6,906 nt of DNA, taken from the NCBI GenBank assembly GCA_003500135.1, contig DNTA01000300.1:1-6906 (forward strand), given 5' to 3'. Source of the DNA: Cytophagales bacterium. Lineage in GTDB: Bacteria; Bacteroidota; Bacteroidia; Cytophagales; Cyclobacteriaceae. This document shows positions 1-6,902 of this stretch, one piece after another; position 1 is the first letter of the stretch, and each line of letters opens with the position of its first letter. The notes under the pieces are model-generated. The model searched no databases and was not told where the DNA came from. It was given only the letters and a program-made list of their open reading frames with translations. Made by a program: the position numbers and the translations under genes.

Positions 1-1563
1 TCCTCTTAAACCTCGCGCACAGTACACGATAGTCGGTTTATTCGGATCAAGCTCTTCTAATCCTTCTCTCAGGGTGTCAAGGGGAATATTGATGGCATTA
101 TTGATCTGTCCTTCGTTTTCGAGCTCTTTCGGATTTCTAACATCAATCAGTTGATAATCCTCGGCCCTGTGTTCGCGCATGTAGGTTTCAAGACCATCTA
201 CGCTGAATTCGCGCAACAACAATTTCTTTCTATTATCTGAAATGTAACCTGAAACAATCACAGGATCTTTAGCCGGTGAGTAAGGTGGTGCGTAAGCCAG
301 GTCCAGGTTTTGCAGGTCCTCGATCGTCAGTCGCGCGTAAATGGCGGTGCTTAGCACATCAATTCGTTTGTCTACTCCTTTCAATCCAAAAATCTCGGCG
401 CCAAGCACTACCCCGTTGTTGGGGTCGTAATACATTTCGATATAGAGATCGGTCTGCCCAGGAAAGAATCCGGGACTGGCCGGGGCCACGAAAAAGGTAG
501 TTTTATACTCCTTACCAATCATTTTCAGCGATCGTGCGTTGTGGCCTGTTCTTCCCAGGGTGTAATCAAACACTTTTACAATTGCCGTTTTGTAAGCTCC
601 TTTAAAGGTTTCATTGCCCCCGGCGGCATTGGCCCCGGCAGTTCGGCCTCCTTTATTAGAATGGGTTCCCATTGGGAAGTAATCGTGCTGCCCGGTTTGA
701 ATATTCTTGATACTGGCACAATCTCCGGCTGCATAAATATCAGGAAGTGAGGTTTCCATACGCTCATTGACCTTAAGAGCGCCATTTGGCAAATGTTCGG
801 CGCCCTTGCTGGTAAGCAGGCCGGTATTGGGCCTGCCTCCGATACCCATCAGCAGGTAATCCGCTTCTATTTTCTGGCCATTATTAAGCGTAACATACTT
901 AATTTGGTCACCGTCCCTTTCAATGGCCTGCACCGTAGTGTTCGTTAATACTTCAACACCGTTTTCCTTCATCACATTTTCGGCCATATAACCGAACTTG
1001 CCATCCCAGGTAGATAGAATGGATGGGGCCATTTCGACAATGGTGACCTTCTTACCAATCTCATTAAGGTTTTCCGCTACCTCTACTCCGATCAGTCCAG
1101 CGCCCAATACCACAATATTTTTTCTTTTGTCCAAAACGCCATCCTTCTTGATCTTGTCGAGGTCTTCAATGGTTCTGCAGTTCGACCAGTTGGTGGTTTC
1201 GTTCAAACCTTCCACCGGAGGCACAAATGGGCTGGCGCCCGTGGCAAAGATCAGTTTGTTGTATTTATAGGTCCCTTTTGAAGTGATTACTTCACGGGTC
1301 TCCGGATTGACATCCGTTACCTTTTCTTCCAATCTCACATCAATGTTAAACCGTGTTCTCAATAGATCAGGTTTAACAACCATAAGTTTTTCACGCTCTT
1401 TTATAGTGCCCGACATGGAATATGGAATACCACATGTGGCATAACTTACATACTTTGTTTTTTCGAAAAGGATTATTTCAGCATGTTCATTCATCCTTCT
1501 GGCTTTGGCTGCCGCAGAAGGCCCGGCAGAAAGTCCGCCTATTACGATGATAGCGCTTTTCAT
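1..1563 (-). CDS. CoA-disulfide/persulfide reductase with C-terminal rhodanese domain (CoADR-RHD type), 3' end cut by window edge
   Basis: FAD-dependent pyridine nucleotide-disulfide oxidoreductase fused to a rhodanese; 521 codons are visible and the stop lies beyond base 1. In order: N-terminal FAD-binding loop (VIGGLSAGPSAA, residues 7-18), single catalytic Cys44 in SYATCGIPY (the one-Cys active site of CoA-disulfide reductases, not the CxxxxC of glutathione reductases), ATGASP (107-112), NAD(P)H loop GAGLIG (154-159), second FAD motif YAAGD ending at Asp281, the family motif YAPPYS from 424, then a rhodanese domain from about 448 with DVR (Asp474) and active-site loop CARGLRG starting at Cys515. 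From memory, the Bacillus anthracis CoADR-RHD is about 554 residues with active cysteines 42 and 514, so some 30-40 residues are missing here. Relatives reduce CoA disulfide or CoA/sulfur persulfides in the cytoplasm with NAD(P)H; which substrate applies here cannot be told. The start at 1563 gives the expected N-terminus and is preceded by a purine-rich AAAGAGA (1570-1576). Divergent from icd. The usual rhodanese GHI before the AINIP strand is GQI. Confidence 0.93.
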   Translation of the reverse strand, partial: MKSAIIVIGGLSAGPSAAAKARRMNEHAEIILFEKTKYVSYATCGIPYSMSGTIKEREKLMVVKPDLLRTRFNIDVRLEEKVTDVNPETREVITSKGTYKYNKLIFATGASPFVPPVEGLNETTNWSNCRTIEDLDKIKKDGVLDKRKNIVVLGAGLIGVEVAENLNEIGKKVTIVEMAPSILSTWDGKFGYMAENVMKENGVEVLTNTTVQAIERDGDQIKYVTLNNGQKIEADYLLMGIGGRPNTGLLTSKGAEHLPNGALKVNERMETSLPDIYAAGDCASIKNIQTGQHDYFPMGTHSNKGGRTAGANAAGGNETFKGAYKTAIVKVFDYTLGRTGHNARSLKMIGKEYKTTFFVAPASPGFFPGQTDLYIEMYYDPNNGVVLGAEIFGLKGVDKRIDVLSTAIYARLTIEDLQNLDLAYAPPYSPAKDPVIVSGYISDNRKKLLLREFSVDGLETYMREHRAEDYQLIDVRNPKELENEGQINNAINIPLDTLREGLEELDPNKPTIVYCARGLRG

Positions 1564-1605
1564 ATTAAGTCTCTTTAGTCCTGGTTCTATTCTTTTTTGA
1601 AAGTT

Positions 1606-1613
1606 CAAATTTA
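1606..1613 (-). promoter_or_regulatory. Probable promoter -7 box of the CoADR-RHD gene
   Basis: On the minus strand this reads TAAATTTG, a full match to the Bacteroidota TAnnTTTG consensus, about 43 bp before the start codon at 1563. A weak -33 candidate (TTTA, 1630-1633) lies 16 bp upstream. The predicted transcription start is near 1600-1602. A poor -33 box would fit dependence on an activator bound at the adjacent CRP-like site; this is inference. Confidence 0.55.
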
Positions 1614-1630
1614 AACATATGAATAAATGT

Positions 1631-1652
1631 AAATATGACTTAGGTCACACAA
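1631..1652. promoter_or_regulatory. CRP/FNR-family-like operator
   Basis: The core is TATGA (1634-1638), a 6-base spacer, then TCACA (1645-1649), preceded by AAA (1631-1633). This matches the E. coli CRP core TGTGA-N6-TCACA at 9 of 10 positions, including the A-rich left flank. The inner part is also a perfect inverted repeat, TGAC-N4-GTCA (1636-1647). Its centre, 1641.5, lies about 40 bp upstream of the predicted start of the reductase transcript, the usual class II activator position, and about 107 bp upstream of the predicted icd start. The regulator and its signal are unknown; Bacteroidota CRP/FNR proteins need not share the E. coli specificity. Confidence 0.5.
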
Positions 1653-1656
1653 TGCT

Positions 1657-1722
1657 CAATTCGAAAGATTGTATTTGCAAAGGCCGTTTTGGCAGGGGCA
1701 ATAGTAAATAAATTTCGAATTG
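1657..1722. repeat. Inverted repeat of a decamer with TTCGAA core
   Basis: CAATTCGAAA (1657-1666) recurs as its exact reverse complement TTTCGAATTG (1713-1722), 46 bp apart. Each arm contains the self-complementary hexamer TTCGAA (1660-1665 and 1714-1719), with 54 bp between the two. The right arm covers the predicted -33 region of icd. Such paired sites can bind a dimeric regulator or allow looping, but in AT-rich DNA chance is a real alternative. Confidence 0.35.
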
Positions 1723-1744
1723 GGAAACGAAATAATTACTTTTG
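1714..1744 (+). promoter_or_regulatory. Probable icd promoter
   Basis: TACTTTTG (1737-1744) fits the Bacteroidota -7 consensus TAnnTTTG. TTCG (1714-1717), 19 bp upstream, is a three-of-four match to the -33 TTTG. The start codon at 1780 would follow a leader of roughly 30 nt. The -33 element overlaps the right arm of the TTCGAA inverted repeat, so a protein bound there would compete with polymerase. Confidence 0.55.
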
Positions 1745-1779
1745 TTGCCCTTAAACCGAGAATATAAATTAACAGGATA

Positions 1780-3006
1780 ATGAGTAAAAAGAAAATCACA
1801 ATGCAAAACGGGCAATTACAGGTGCCCGATGTACCTATAATTCCATTTATTGAAGGCGACGGTACGGGAACCGACATATGGCAGGCGTCCCGACGGGTAT
1901 TTGATGCGGCCGTTGAAAAAGCTTATGGCAGCTCAAAAAAAATTGCCTGGAAAGAAGTTTTGGCCGGAGAAAAAGCATATAACGCTACCGGAAGCTGGTT
2001 GCCAGACGAAACCCTGGCCACATTCAAAGAGTACCTGGTAGGTATTAAAGGACCACTTACCACACCTGTAGGAGAAGGTATCCGTTCATTGAATGTAGCT
2101 TTGCGCCAAAAACTTGATCTATATGCCTGTGTACGTCCGGTTCGTTGGTTTAAAGGCACACCTACTCCGGTAAAAGACCCTTCTACCACTGATATGGTGA
2201 TTTTCAGGGAAAATACTGAAGACATCTATGCAGGAATAGAGTTTCAGCAGGGCTCCGGTGATGTCGAGGCCTTCAAAGCGCTTTTAAAAGAAAAGTTTCC
2301 CGAAAGATTTGAGAAAGTTCGTTTTCCCGAAACTTCAGGTTTTGGAATCAAGCCTGTTTCCATTGAAGGTACCGAGCGGCTTGTACGGTCTGCCATTGAA
2401 TATGCCATCAAAGAAAAGCGCGATTCCGTAACGCTGGTACATAAGGGTAATATTATGAAATTTACCGAAGGTGCTTTTCGTGATTGGGGTTATGCCCTTG
2501 CAAAAAAAGAGTATGGTGCGAAAGACCTGGATGGAGGTCCATGGCAGGTATTTGAAAAAGATGGTCACAGCATTATTGTGAAAGATGTGATTGCGGATGC
2601 CTTTTTACAGCAAATTCTTTTAAGGCCCTCCGAATACAGCGTAATTGCCACTCTCAATCTTAATGGTGATTATGTTTCCGATGCCCTGGCTGCAATAGTA
2701 GGTGGCATTGGCATCGCACCTGGTGCAAATATCAATTACGATTCAGGTAATGCGATTTTTGAAGCTACCCATGGAACGGCTCCCAAATATGCAGGGCAGG
2801 ATAAAGTAAACCCGGGTTCTCTGATATTATCGGGTGCAATGATGCTTGGGTACCTCGGTTGGCAGGAAGCAGCGGACCTCATCCACAAGGGAATTGAAGG
2901 CGCAATTTCTTCTAAAAGAGTGACTTATGATTTCGAACGCCAGATGGAAGGAGCTACATTGCTCAAATGCTCTGAATTTGGTGAAGAGATTGTGAAAAAT
3001 ATGTAA
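1780..3006 (+). CDS. icd: NADP-dependent isocitrate dehydrogenase (EC 1.1.1.42), E. coli Icd type
   Basis: Oxidatively decarboxylates isocitrate to 2-oxoglutarate, making NADPH in the cytoplasmic TCA cycle. At 408 residues it is near the length of E. coli Icd (416) and close to it in sequence throughout. Visible features: the GDGTG loop (26-30); the substrate loop with Ser103, Asn105 and Arg109 (equivalent to the E. coli phospho-site Ser113, Asn115 and Arg119); Arg119, Arg143 and Tyr150; Lys222; metal ligands Asp273, Asp297 and Asp301; ATHGTAPKY (329-337). The NADP-preference residues of E. coli (Lys344, Tyr345, Val351, Tyr391, Arg395) are all present as Lys336, Tyr337, Val343, Tyr383 and Arg387, so NADP rather than NAD is expected. 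A short AGGA (1774-1777) lies 2 nt before the ATG; Met8 is a possible but less likely start. A terminator hairpin follows the stop. The Ser103 loop would permit AceK-type phosphorylation, but no kinase gene is in view. Confidence 0.97.
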   Translation: MSKKKITMQNGQLQVPDVPIIPFIEGDGTGTDIWQASRRVFDAAVEKAYGSSKKIAWKEVLAGEKAYNATGSWLPDETLATFKEYLVGIKGPLTTPVGEGIRSLNVALRQKLDLYACVRPVRWFKGTPTPVKDPSTTDMVIFRENTEDIYAGIEFQQGSGDVEAFKALLKEKFPERFEKVRFPETSGFGIKPVSIEGTERLVRSAIEYAIKEKRDSVTLVHKGNIMKFTEGAFRDWGYALAKKEYGAKDLDGGPWQVFEKDGHSIIVKDVIADAFLQQILLRPSEYSVIATLNLNGDYVSDALAAIVGGIGIAPGANINYDSGNAIFEATHGTAPKYAGQDKVNPGSLILSGAMMLGYLGWQEAADLIHKGIEGAISSKRVTYDFERQMEGATLLKCSEFGEEIVKNM

Positions 3007-3038
3007 CGAATTTGCAAAAAATACCGTTTTAATTTACG

Positions 3039-3066
3039 AACAAAAGCCCTCAACGGGGCTTTTGTT
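3039..3066 (+). terminator. Intrinsic terminator hairpin downstream of icd
   Basis: AACAAAAGCCC (3039-3049) pairs perfectly with GGGCTTTTGTT (3056-3066): an 11-bp stem with a 6-nt loop, GC-rich at the loop end and flanked by A and T tracts. It begins 32 nt after the icd stop and ends 17 nt before the next start codon. The A/T-rich base is nearly symmetric, so it could also work on the minus strand, though no minus-strand gene needs it here. Confidence 0.8.
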
Positions 3067-3083
3067 ATTAGAAAAAGGTATTT

Positions 3084-3713
3084 ATGCAAGAACGACTCCC
3101 ACTATTCCCACTAAACAATGTGGTTTATCCGGGTGAACCGCTTAATCTGCATATTTTCGAACCACGTTACATAGAACTGATCAATGATGTCCTGGCCTCA
3201 GATGGGATTTTTGGTATGCCAGTTTTTATGGGGGTTAAACTGGACTACGGTACCACGCTCATGATCACTAAGGTGGAAAAAATCTATGGTGATGGAAGGA
3301 TGGATATCAAAACTGTGGGAATGAAGGTATTCAGGGTAAAAAAATTGGAAAACCCCGCCGAAGGTAAGTTGTATTCAGCAGGAGATATAGAATATGTAGA
3401 TGATGTAGAAAACGGAACTTACGAAAATGTGGCGGCTCTGAAACGATACATCAAGGATGTTTTGGTGAGGCTTGACCTCAAAAAAGATGTGCAAATCCGT
3501 AGTGAAGTAAAATCTTTTAATGTGGCCCACCTTGCCGGTTTATCACAGGCGAAGAAATATGAATTGTTAACTATTGATAATGAAAAAGACCGGCAGGAGT
3601 ATTTAATACATCACTTTGAAAAGCTGCTTCCCATTCTAGAGGGCCTTCACGAAACGAAAGCCCGCGTTATGATGAATGGTCACTTCAAAAATTTTGATCC
3701 ACTGAATTTTTAA
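3084..3713 (+). CDS. Stand-alone LON substrate-binding (N-terminal) domain protein
   Basis: This 209-residue protein consists only of the LON N-terminal domain (PUA-like beta fold plus a helical tail). It lacks the AAA+ ATPase and Ser-Lys protease domains of true Lon, so it is not itself a protease. The signature is at the start: LPLFPLNNVVYPGEPLNLHI (5-24), then FEPRY (25-29), matching the conserved PLFPL...PG..L.L.IFEPRY of the family. The C-terminal half is charged and helical, with no signal peptide or membrane segment, so it is probably cytoplasmic. The molecular role of such solo proteins in bacteria is not established; peptide or client binding is an inference from Lon. AAAAGG (3073-3078) lies 5 nt before the ATG. 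A terminator sits just upstream and I see no good promoter in the 3007-3083 gap, so expression may rely on icd readthrough. The last 29 bp overlap the end of the convergent MATE gene. Confidence 0.9.
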   Translation: MQERLPLFPLNNVVYPGEPLNLHIFEPRYIELINDVLASDGIFGMPVFMGVKLDYGTTLMITKVEKIYGDGRMDIKTVGMKVFRVKKLENPAEGKLYSAGDIEYVDDVENGTYENVAALKRYIKDVLVRLDLKKDVQIRSEVKSFNVAHLAGLSQAKKYELLTIDNEKDRQEYLIHHFEKLLPILEGLHETKARVMMNGHFKNFDPLNF

Positions 3714-5076
3714 GCATTGGCGATACCTGCTTTTGGCTATTGATAAGCATCCGTCCGCTCAGTTTATTAAACCTGTAGAAAAGCCAAATGGCTGCGATAG
3801 TCAATCCCAGCAATAAACCCGTCCAGATACCCAAAGCCCCCATCTCGAGCCTGAATCCTAGAATATAGCCGATCGGAAGCCCGAGGCCCCAATAGGCAAT
3901 TAACGTGATTATTGTAGGCGCTTTCACGTCAGTGATACCGCGTAAAGAACCCAGTCCGATAACCTGGGCGCCGTCGGATAGTTGAAAGAGGCCGGCCATA
4001 ATCAACAGCTGGGCTGCCAGATGTATGACTTCAGGATTATCGATGTACAGTCCGGCAAGTTGGGTGCGGAATACAACAAAGGCCAACGCGCAAAAGCCCA
4101 TAAAAATCAATGCCATCTGATAGCTTGTGAAAGACACTTCGCGCATGGTATGGTAATCTTTTTGACCCAACTGATTGCCCACCCGAATGGTAGCAGCCGA
4201 AGATATCCCCGTCGCTGCCATATAGCTTACAGAAGCCAGGTTAATTGCTATTTGATGCGCCGCAAGGGCTACAGTGCCCAGCCAGCCCATCATAATAGCT
4301 GCCATGCTAAAGGTGGTCACTTCAAATGTAAACTGCATACCCATCGGGAAGCCCAACCGCAAAATTCGACCGATCACTTTAGCGCCCCATTGAAAAGGGT
4401 TTAGTTGATGTGTGTAGGAGTGAAAGCGATGGTTGTTTTTTATAAACATGAATATCGCCACTGCCATTATTATTCGTGAAATCAAAGTAGAAACACCAGC
4501 GCCATTCAGGCCCATAGCCGGAAAGCCAAGTTTTCCGAAGATCAATATGTAGTTGAAAATGACGTTTAAAATATTTGCCCCTACTGAAATGTACATGGCC
4601 TCCTTTGTATACGACAACCCTTCGACAAACTGCCGCTGTGCCTGGTAGAACATCAATGGAATGAGACTAAAGCCAATAATGGACAGATATGGTTTTGCCA
4701 GCGCCACCACTTCTTCAGGTTGTCCGATGTAATGCATCAGGGGGAGGCCTGCCTGTAATAAAATGGCTAAAGCAATTCCAAGTATCAATAATATCCAGGT
4801 GCCATTTACTAAGGCAATCCTGATGCGTTCGATGTTCTTTTCGCCATCAGCTTGCGCAATCAATGGGGTCATAATAAAACTGGTGCCAATACCAAATACC
4901 ATAATTACAGCAAAAAGACTGTTCGCCAGTGAGGCTGCAGCGAGAGGCGCCTTGCCCAGTTGCCCTACCATCAGGCTATCGGCCACCCCGACCATGATAT
5001 GGCCCAACTGGCTCATCATAACCGGAAGCGCTAGCTTTAATGTCTTTCGGCCGTGCTTTTTAAGTAGGTCAGTCAT
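3685..5076 (-). CDS. MATE family (NorM-type) multidrug/Na+ or H+ antiporter
   Basis: An inner-membrane transporter of 463 residues (family usually about 450-470) with around twelve hydrophobic segments in two homologous six-helix MatE halves, roughly residues 13-213 and 240-434. Acidic residues in membrane segments match the cation-site residues of Vibrio cholerae NorM at a constant offset of three: Asp33 in GVADSLMVGQLG (Asp36), Glu252 in FEVTTF (Glu255) and Asp368 in LSDGAQ (Asp371). This supports NorM-like ion-coupled export; the substrate cannot be predicted. The start at 5076 is favoured by AAAGGG (5081-5086) four bases before the ATG. That SD lies over the final codons of the upstream membrane protease gene, whose stop is one base away, so the two are probably co-transcribed and translationally coupled. 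The soluble C-terminal tail (about 438-463) is encoded partly in the overlap with the convergent LON-domain gene. No promoter of its own is evident. Confidence 0.95.
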   Translation of the reverse strand: MTDLLKKHGRKTLKLALPVMMSQLGHIMVGVADSLMVGQLGKAPLAAASLANSLFAVIMVFGIGTSFIMTPLIAQADGEKNIERIRIALVNGTWILLILGIALAILLQAGLPLMHYIGQPEEVVALAKPYLSIIGFSLIPLMFYQAQRQFVEGLSYTKEAMYISVGANILNVIFNYILIFGKLGFPAMGLNGAGVSTLISRIIMAVAIFMFIKNNHRFHSYTHQLNPFQWGAKVIGRILRLGFPMGMQFTFEVTTFSMAAIMMGWLGTVALAAHQIAINLASVSYMAATGISSAATIRVGNQLGQKDYHTMREVSFTSYQMALIFMGFCALAFVVFRTQLAGLYIDNPEVIHLAAQLLIMAGLFQLSDGAQVIGLGSLRGITDVKAPTIITLIAYWGLGLPIGYILGFRLEMGALGIWTGLLLGLTIAAIWLFYRFNKLSGRMLINSQKQVSPMLKNSVDQNF

Positions 5077-5077
5077 T

Positions 5078-6313
5078 TTACCCTTTGTGCAGAGCTTTCA
5101 ACCGTTGCAAAAGCGGAGGATGCGAATAATGCACAAATACATAGGCCGGATGAGGCGTCAAGTTGCTTAGGTTGTGCATTGAAAGCTTTTTTAAAGCCGA
5201 CTCAAGCGCTTTACCACTGTAGGTATCCCGTGCATAAGCATCTGCCTCAAATTCATTCTTACGGCTCCACAGATTCATAAAAATGCCAATAGCATTGGAA
5301 ATGGGAGAAAACAATAACGTAAATGCGATTAGATTCAAATGTATGGCATTTTGTGCACCACCAAGCGCTTTTGAAAAGGTAGGGTTGAAGATTACCAATG
5401 ACAGTAAAAACAAAATAATACCGGTTTGGACAATAGAGGTCATATAACTGGTAATGATGTGTTTTCTTTTGTAATGCCCAACCTCATGGGCCAATACCGC
5501 CACTAACTCTTCCTCAGAATGGTTTTCAATAAGCGTATCGAACAGTACGATCTTTTTCTTTTTACCAATTCCCGAGAAAAAGGCGTTGGATTTGTTGGAT
5601 CGCTTTGATCCATCCATTACATAAATGTTATCGAGCGGGAAATTAACTTTCTGGCTGTAGTTTTCTATTGCGGCTTTTAATGAGCCGTTCTCAAGAGGCG
5701 TCAGCTTATTGAAAAGTGGTAATATCAGCGTTGTGTAAAACATGTTCATGAAAAGGGTGAACGCCGAAATAATAAGCCAGAAATAAAACCAGAAATTTTG
5801 TCCGAAATACTGAATAAGAAGAAGCAATACGTAAAGAATGCCGCCTCCTAAAATAGCAGCGAGAAGGTAACCTTTCAGTTTATCGGTAAAGAATATTTTT
5901 GGGGTGGTTTTATTAAATTCATATTTCTTTTCAATCACAAAGGTTTCATACCATTGAAATGGAATATTCACGATATCGCTCACGATGAATAATAAACCGA
6001 AGAAAGCAATGGAAAGAAAAATGCCTTCACCCAGTGCAAATCTGAGTGTGGCATCGAGCCAGCCAAAGAATCCTGTCAATAGCAAAACAATCGCCACAAC
6101 ATAATAAAATGCGGACATCACAAAACTAAACCTGGCATTTTCGCGGGTGTACGCCATCGACTTTTGGTACTTTTCCTCTTTGTAAACACCACTTAGAGAC
6201 TCAGGTAGTTTATATCGAAGGGCACGAAGGTTCAATATGTCCAGTGTACGTTCTACGATAAAGTCGAAAGTGATTATACCAATGATGATATAAAGCAGTG
6301 TTGTTGCGTCCAT
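5078..6313 (-). CDS. M48 family (Ste24/CAAX prenyl protease 1-like) membrane zinc metallopeptidase
   Basis: An integral membrane protease of 411 residues with about seven hydrophobic segments (near 4-26, 63-82, 98-118, 148-168, 174-198, 286-310, 325-348), the Ste24 layout. The zinc site is complete: HEVGH (His276, Glu277, His280) and a third ligand in NEFEADAYA, probably Glu354, equivalent to Glu415 of human ZMPSTE24. The segment KSNAFFSGIG (241-250) and the C-terminal HYSHPPLLQR (395-404) are also family hallmarks. Bacteria lack the usual farnesylated CAAX clients; membrane-protein quality control is a guess. The frame is open up to an ATG at 6373, but a promoter (6332-6360) lies inside that extension and the extra 20 residues do not look like this family. 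I prefer the ATG at 6313, with GGGA just upstream; the ATG at 6322 is the alternative. It is first in a tight pair with the MATE gene. The hypothetical gene upstream has the same orientation. Confidence 0.93.
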   Translation of the reverse strand: MDATTLLYIIIGIITFDFIVERTLDILNLRALRYKLPESLSGVYKEEKYQKSMAYTRENARFSFVMSAFYYVVAIVLLLTGFFGWLDATLRFALGEGIFLSIAFFGLLFIVSDIVNIPFQWYETFVIEKKYEFNKTTPKIFFTDKLKGYLLAAILGGGILYVLLLLIQYFGQNFWFYFWLIISAFTLFMNMFYTTLILPLFNKLTPLENGSLKAAIENYSQKVNFPLDNIYVMDGSKRSNKSNAFFSGIGKKKKIVLFDTLIENHSEEELVAVLAHEVGHYKRKHIITSYMTSIVQTGIILFLLSLVIFNPTFSKALGGAQNAIHLNLIAFTLLFSPISNAIGIFMNLWSRKNEFEADAYARDTYSGKALESALKKLSMHNLSNLTPHPAYVFVHYSHPPLLQRLKALHKG

Positions 6314-6331
6314 GATTCCCATTTTGGTTTG

Positions 6332-6360
6332 CAAAATTAGCAAAGTATTAGAGATACAAA
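6332..6360 (-). promoter_or_regulatory. Bacteroidota-type promoter of the protease-MATE operon
   Basis: On the minus strand, TTTG (6357-6360) is followed after 17 bp by TAATTTTG (6332-6339), an exact match to both the -33 TTTG and -7 TAnnTTTG elements. Transcription would begin near 6326-6328, giving a leader of about 13-15 nt to the ATG at 6313. That excludes the upstream ATG at 6373 as a start from this promoter. It is the best-formed promoter in the window. Confidence 0.65.
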
Positions 6361-6437
6361 TCCCGCAGGGCAAAAATGTTTAACGCACAATTATTTTTTC
6401 AATTGAAATCGGGAAGATTCGAAGCAACCTATTATAA

Positions 6438-6902
6438 TTATTTTGTGCAGAGTCCTATACTAAAACCAGAGTTTATCGCAATGGGAAATGAACTATCAGA
6501 TGCGAAATACCGGTAATAATAACCGCCGTCCCCATCTGAAACATAAGCATAACCCAGACCGATGTGCCAGTCGATGCTAAACCTTTCTCCAATAATCCAT
6601 TGCTTACCATAGTTGATCATCAGGCCAATTGAAAATATCTGATCACCGGAACGTCTTCCATCAAGATCCAAATCATCTTCGAAATTTGATTCCCCAACTT
6701 CAAATGCACTAATGGTCAGCTCAGGACGAAAATAGCCACCGCTGAGCCGGTTCGTTCCATAGGTGCCTTCTCGGGCAAATGTAGGCTTGAGTTTGAATTT
6801 TGGCCCTGCTGAAACGAAAAAACCTTTGTCATTTACGTTTTTATCAGGTTGCGTGCCCAGTCCGATTATTCCAAGTTTAGTTTCCAGGCTAATCCTACTT
6901 TG
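6438..6902 (-). CDS. Hypothetical outer-membrane beta-barrel protein, C-terminal part, frame broken upstream
   Basis: The minus-strand frame is open from 6902 to the TAA at 6438-6440 (154 codons), but a TGA stands in frame at 6903-6905, the last full codon before the window edge. No ATG exists in frame; the first conventional alternative start is TTG at 6671, which would begin mid-domain. The translation has alternating hydrophobic and polar strands rich in Gly, Tyr and Phe: ISLETKLGIIGLG, GFFVSAGPKFKL, GGYFRPELTISAF, IFSIGLMINYG, WHIGLGYAYV, then FPIAINSGFSIGL near the end. This is typical of a small Bacteroidota outer-membrane barrel. I cannot assign a family with confidence. There is no signal peptide in view, so the N-terminus must lie to the right. 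Either the gene is broken (nonsense or frameshift), the sequence has an indel error, or a rare start such as ATT (6891-6893) is used. No terminator was seen after the stop. Confidence 0.5.
   Translation of the reverse strand, partial: QSRISLETKLGIIGLGTQPDKNVNDKGFFVSAGPKFKLKPTFAREGTYGTNRLSGGYFRPELTISAFEVGESNFEDDLDLDGRRSGDQIFSIGLMINYGKQWIIGERFSIDWHIGLGYAYVSDGDGGYYYRYFASDSSFPIAINSGFSIGLCTK

Noticed and set aside
998..1270. Plus-strand open frame of 90 codons
   Set aside because: It is the shadow of the reductase gene, whose NAD(P)H-binding motif and second half of the flavin domain are read on the minus strand in this stretch.
1656..1877. Minus-strand open frame of 73 codons with a hydrophobic stretch
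   Set aside because: It overlaps the icd promoter and the conserved icd N-terminus on the opposite strand; the hydrophobic run comes from the AT-rich icd leader and start region.
3982..4404. Plus-strand open frame of 140 codons
   Set aside because: It lies wholly antisense to the MATE gene, whose cation-site residues and membrane segments are clearly coding; its translation is rich in His, Gln, Cys and Arg, as in a shadow frame, and has no recognisable motif.
4763..5170. Plus-strand open frame of 135 codons
   Set aside because: It is antisense across the junction of the MATE and protease genes; no promoter, no SD and no family features.
5086..6452. 11-bp direct repeat TTTGTGCAGAG at 5086-5096 and 6442-6452, each near the 3' end of a minus-strand gene
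   Set aside because: Both copies lie in coding sequence in different reading frames, with no extended similarity around them; it is most likely chance and not an att site or IS target duplication.
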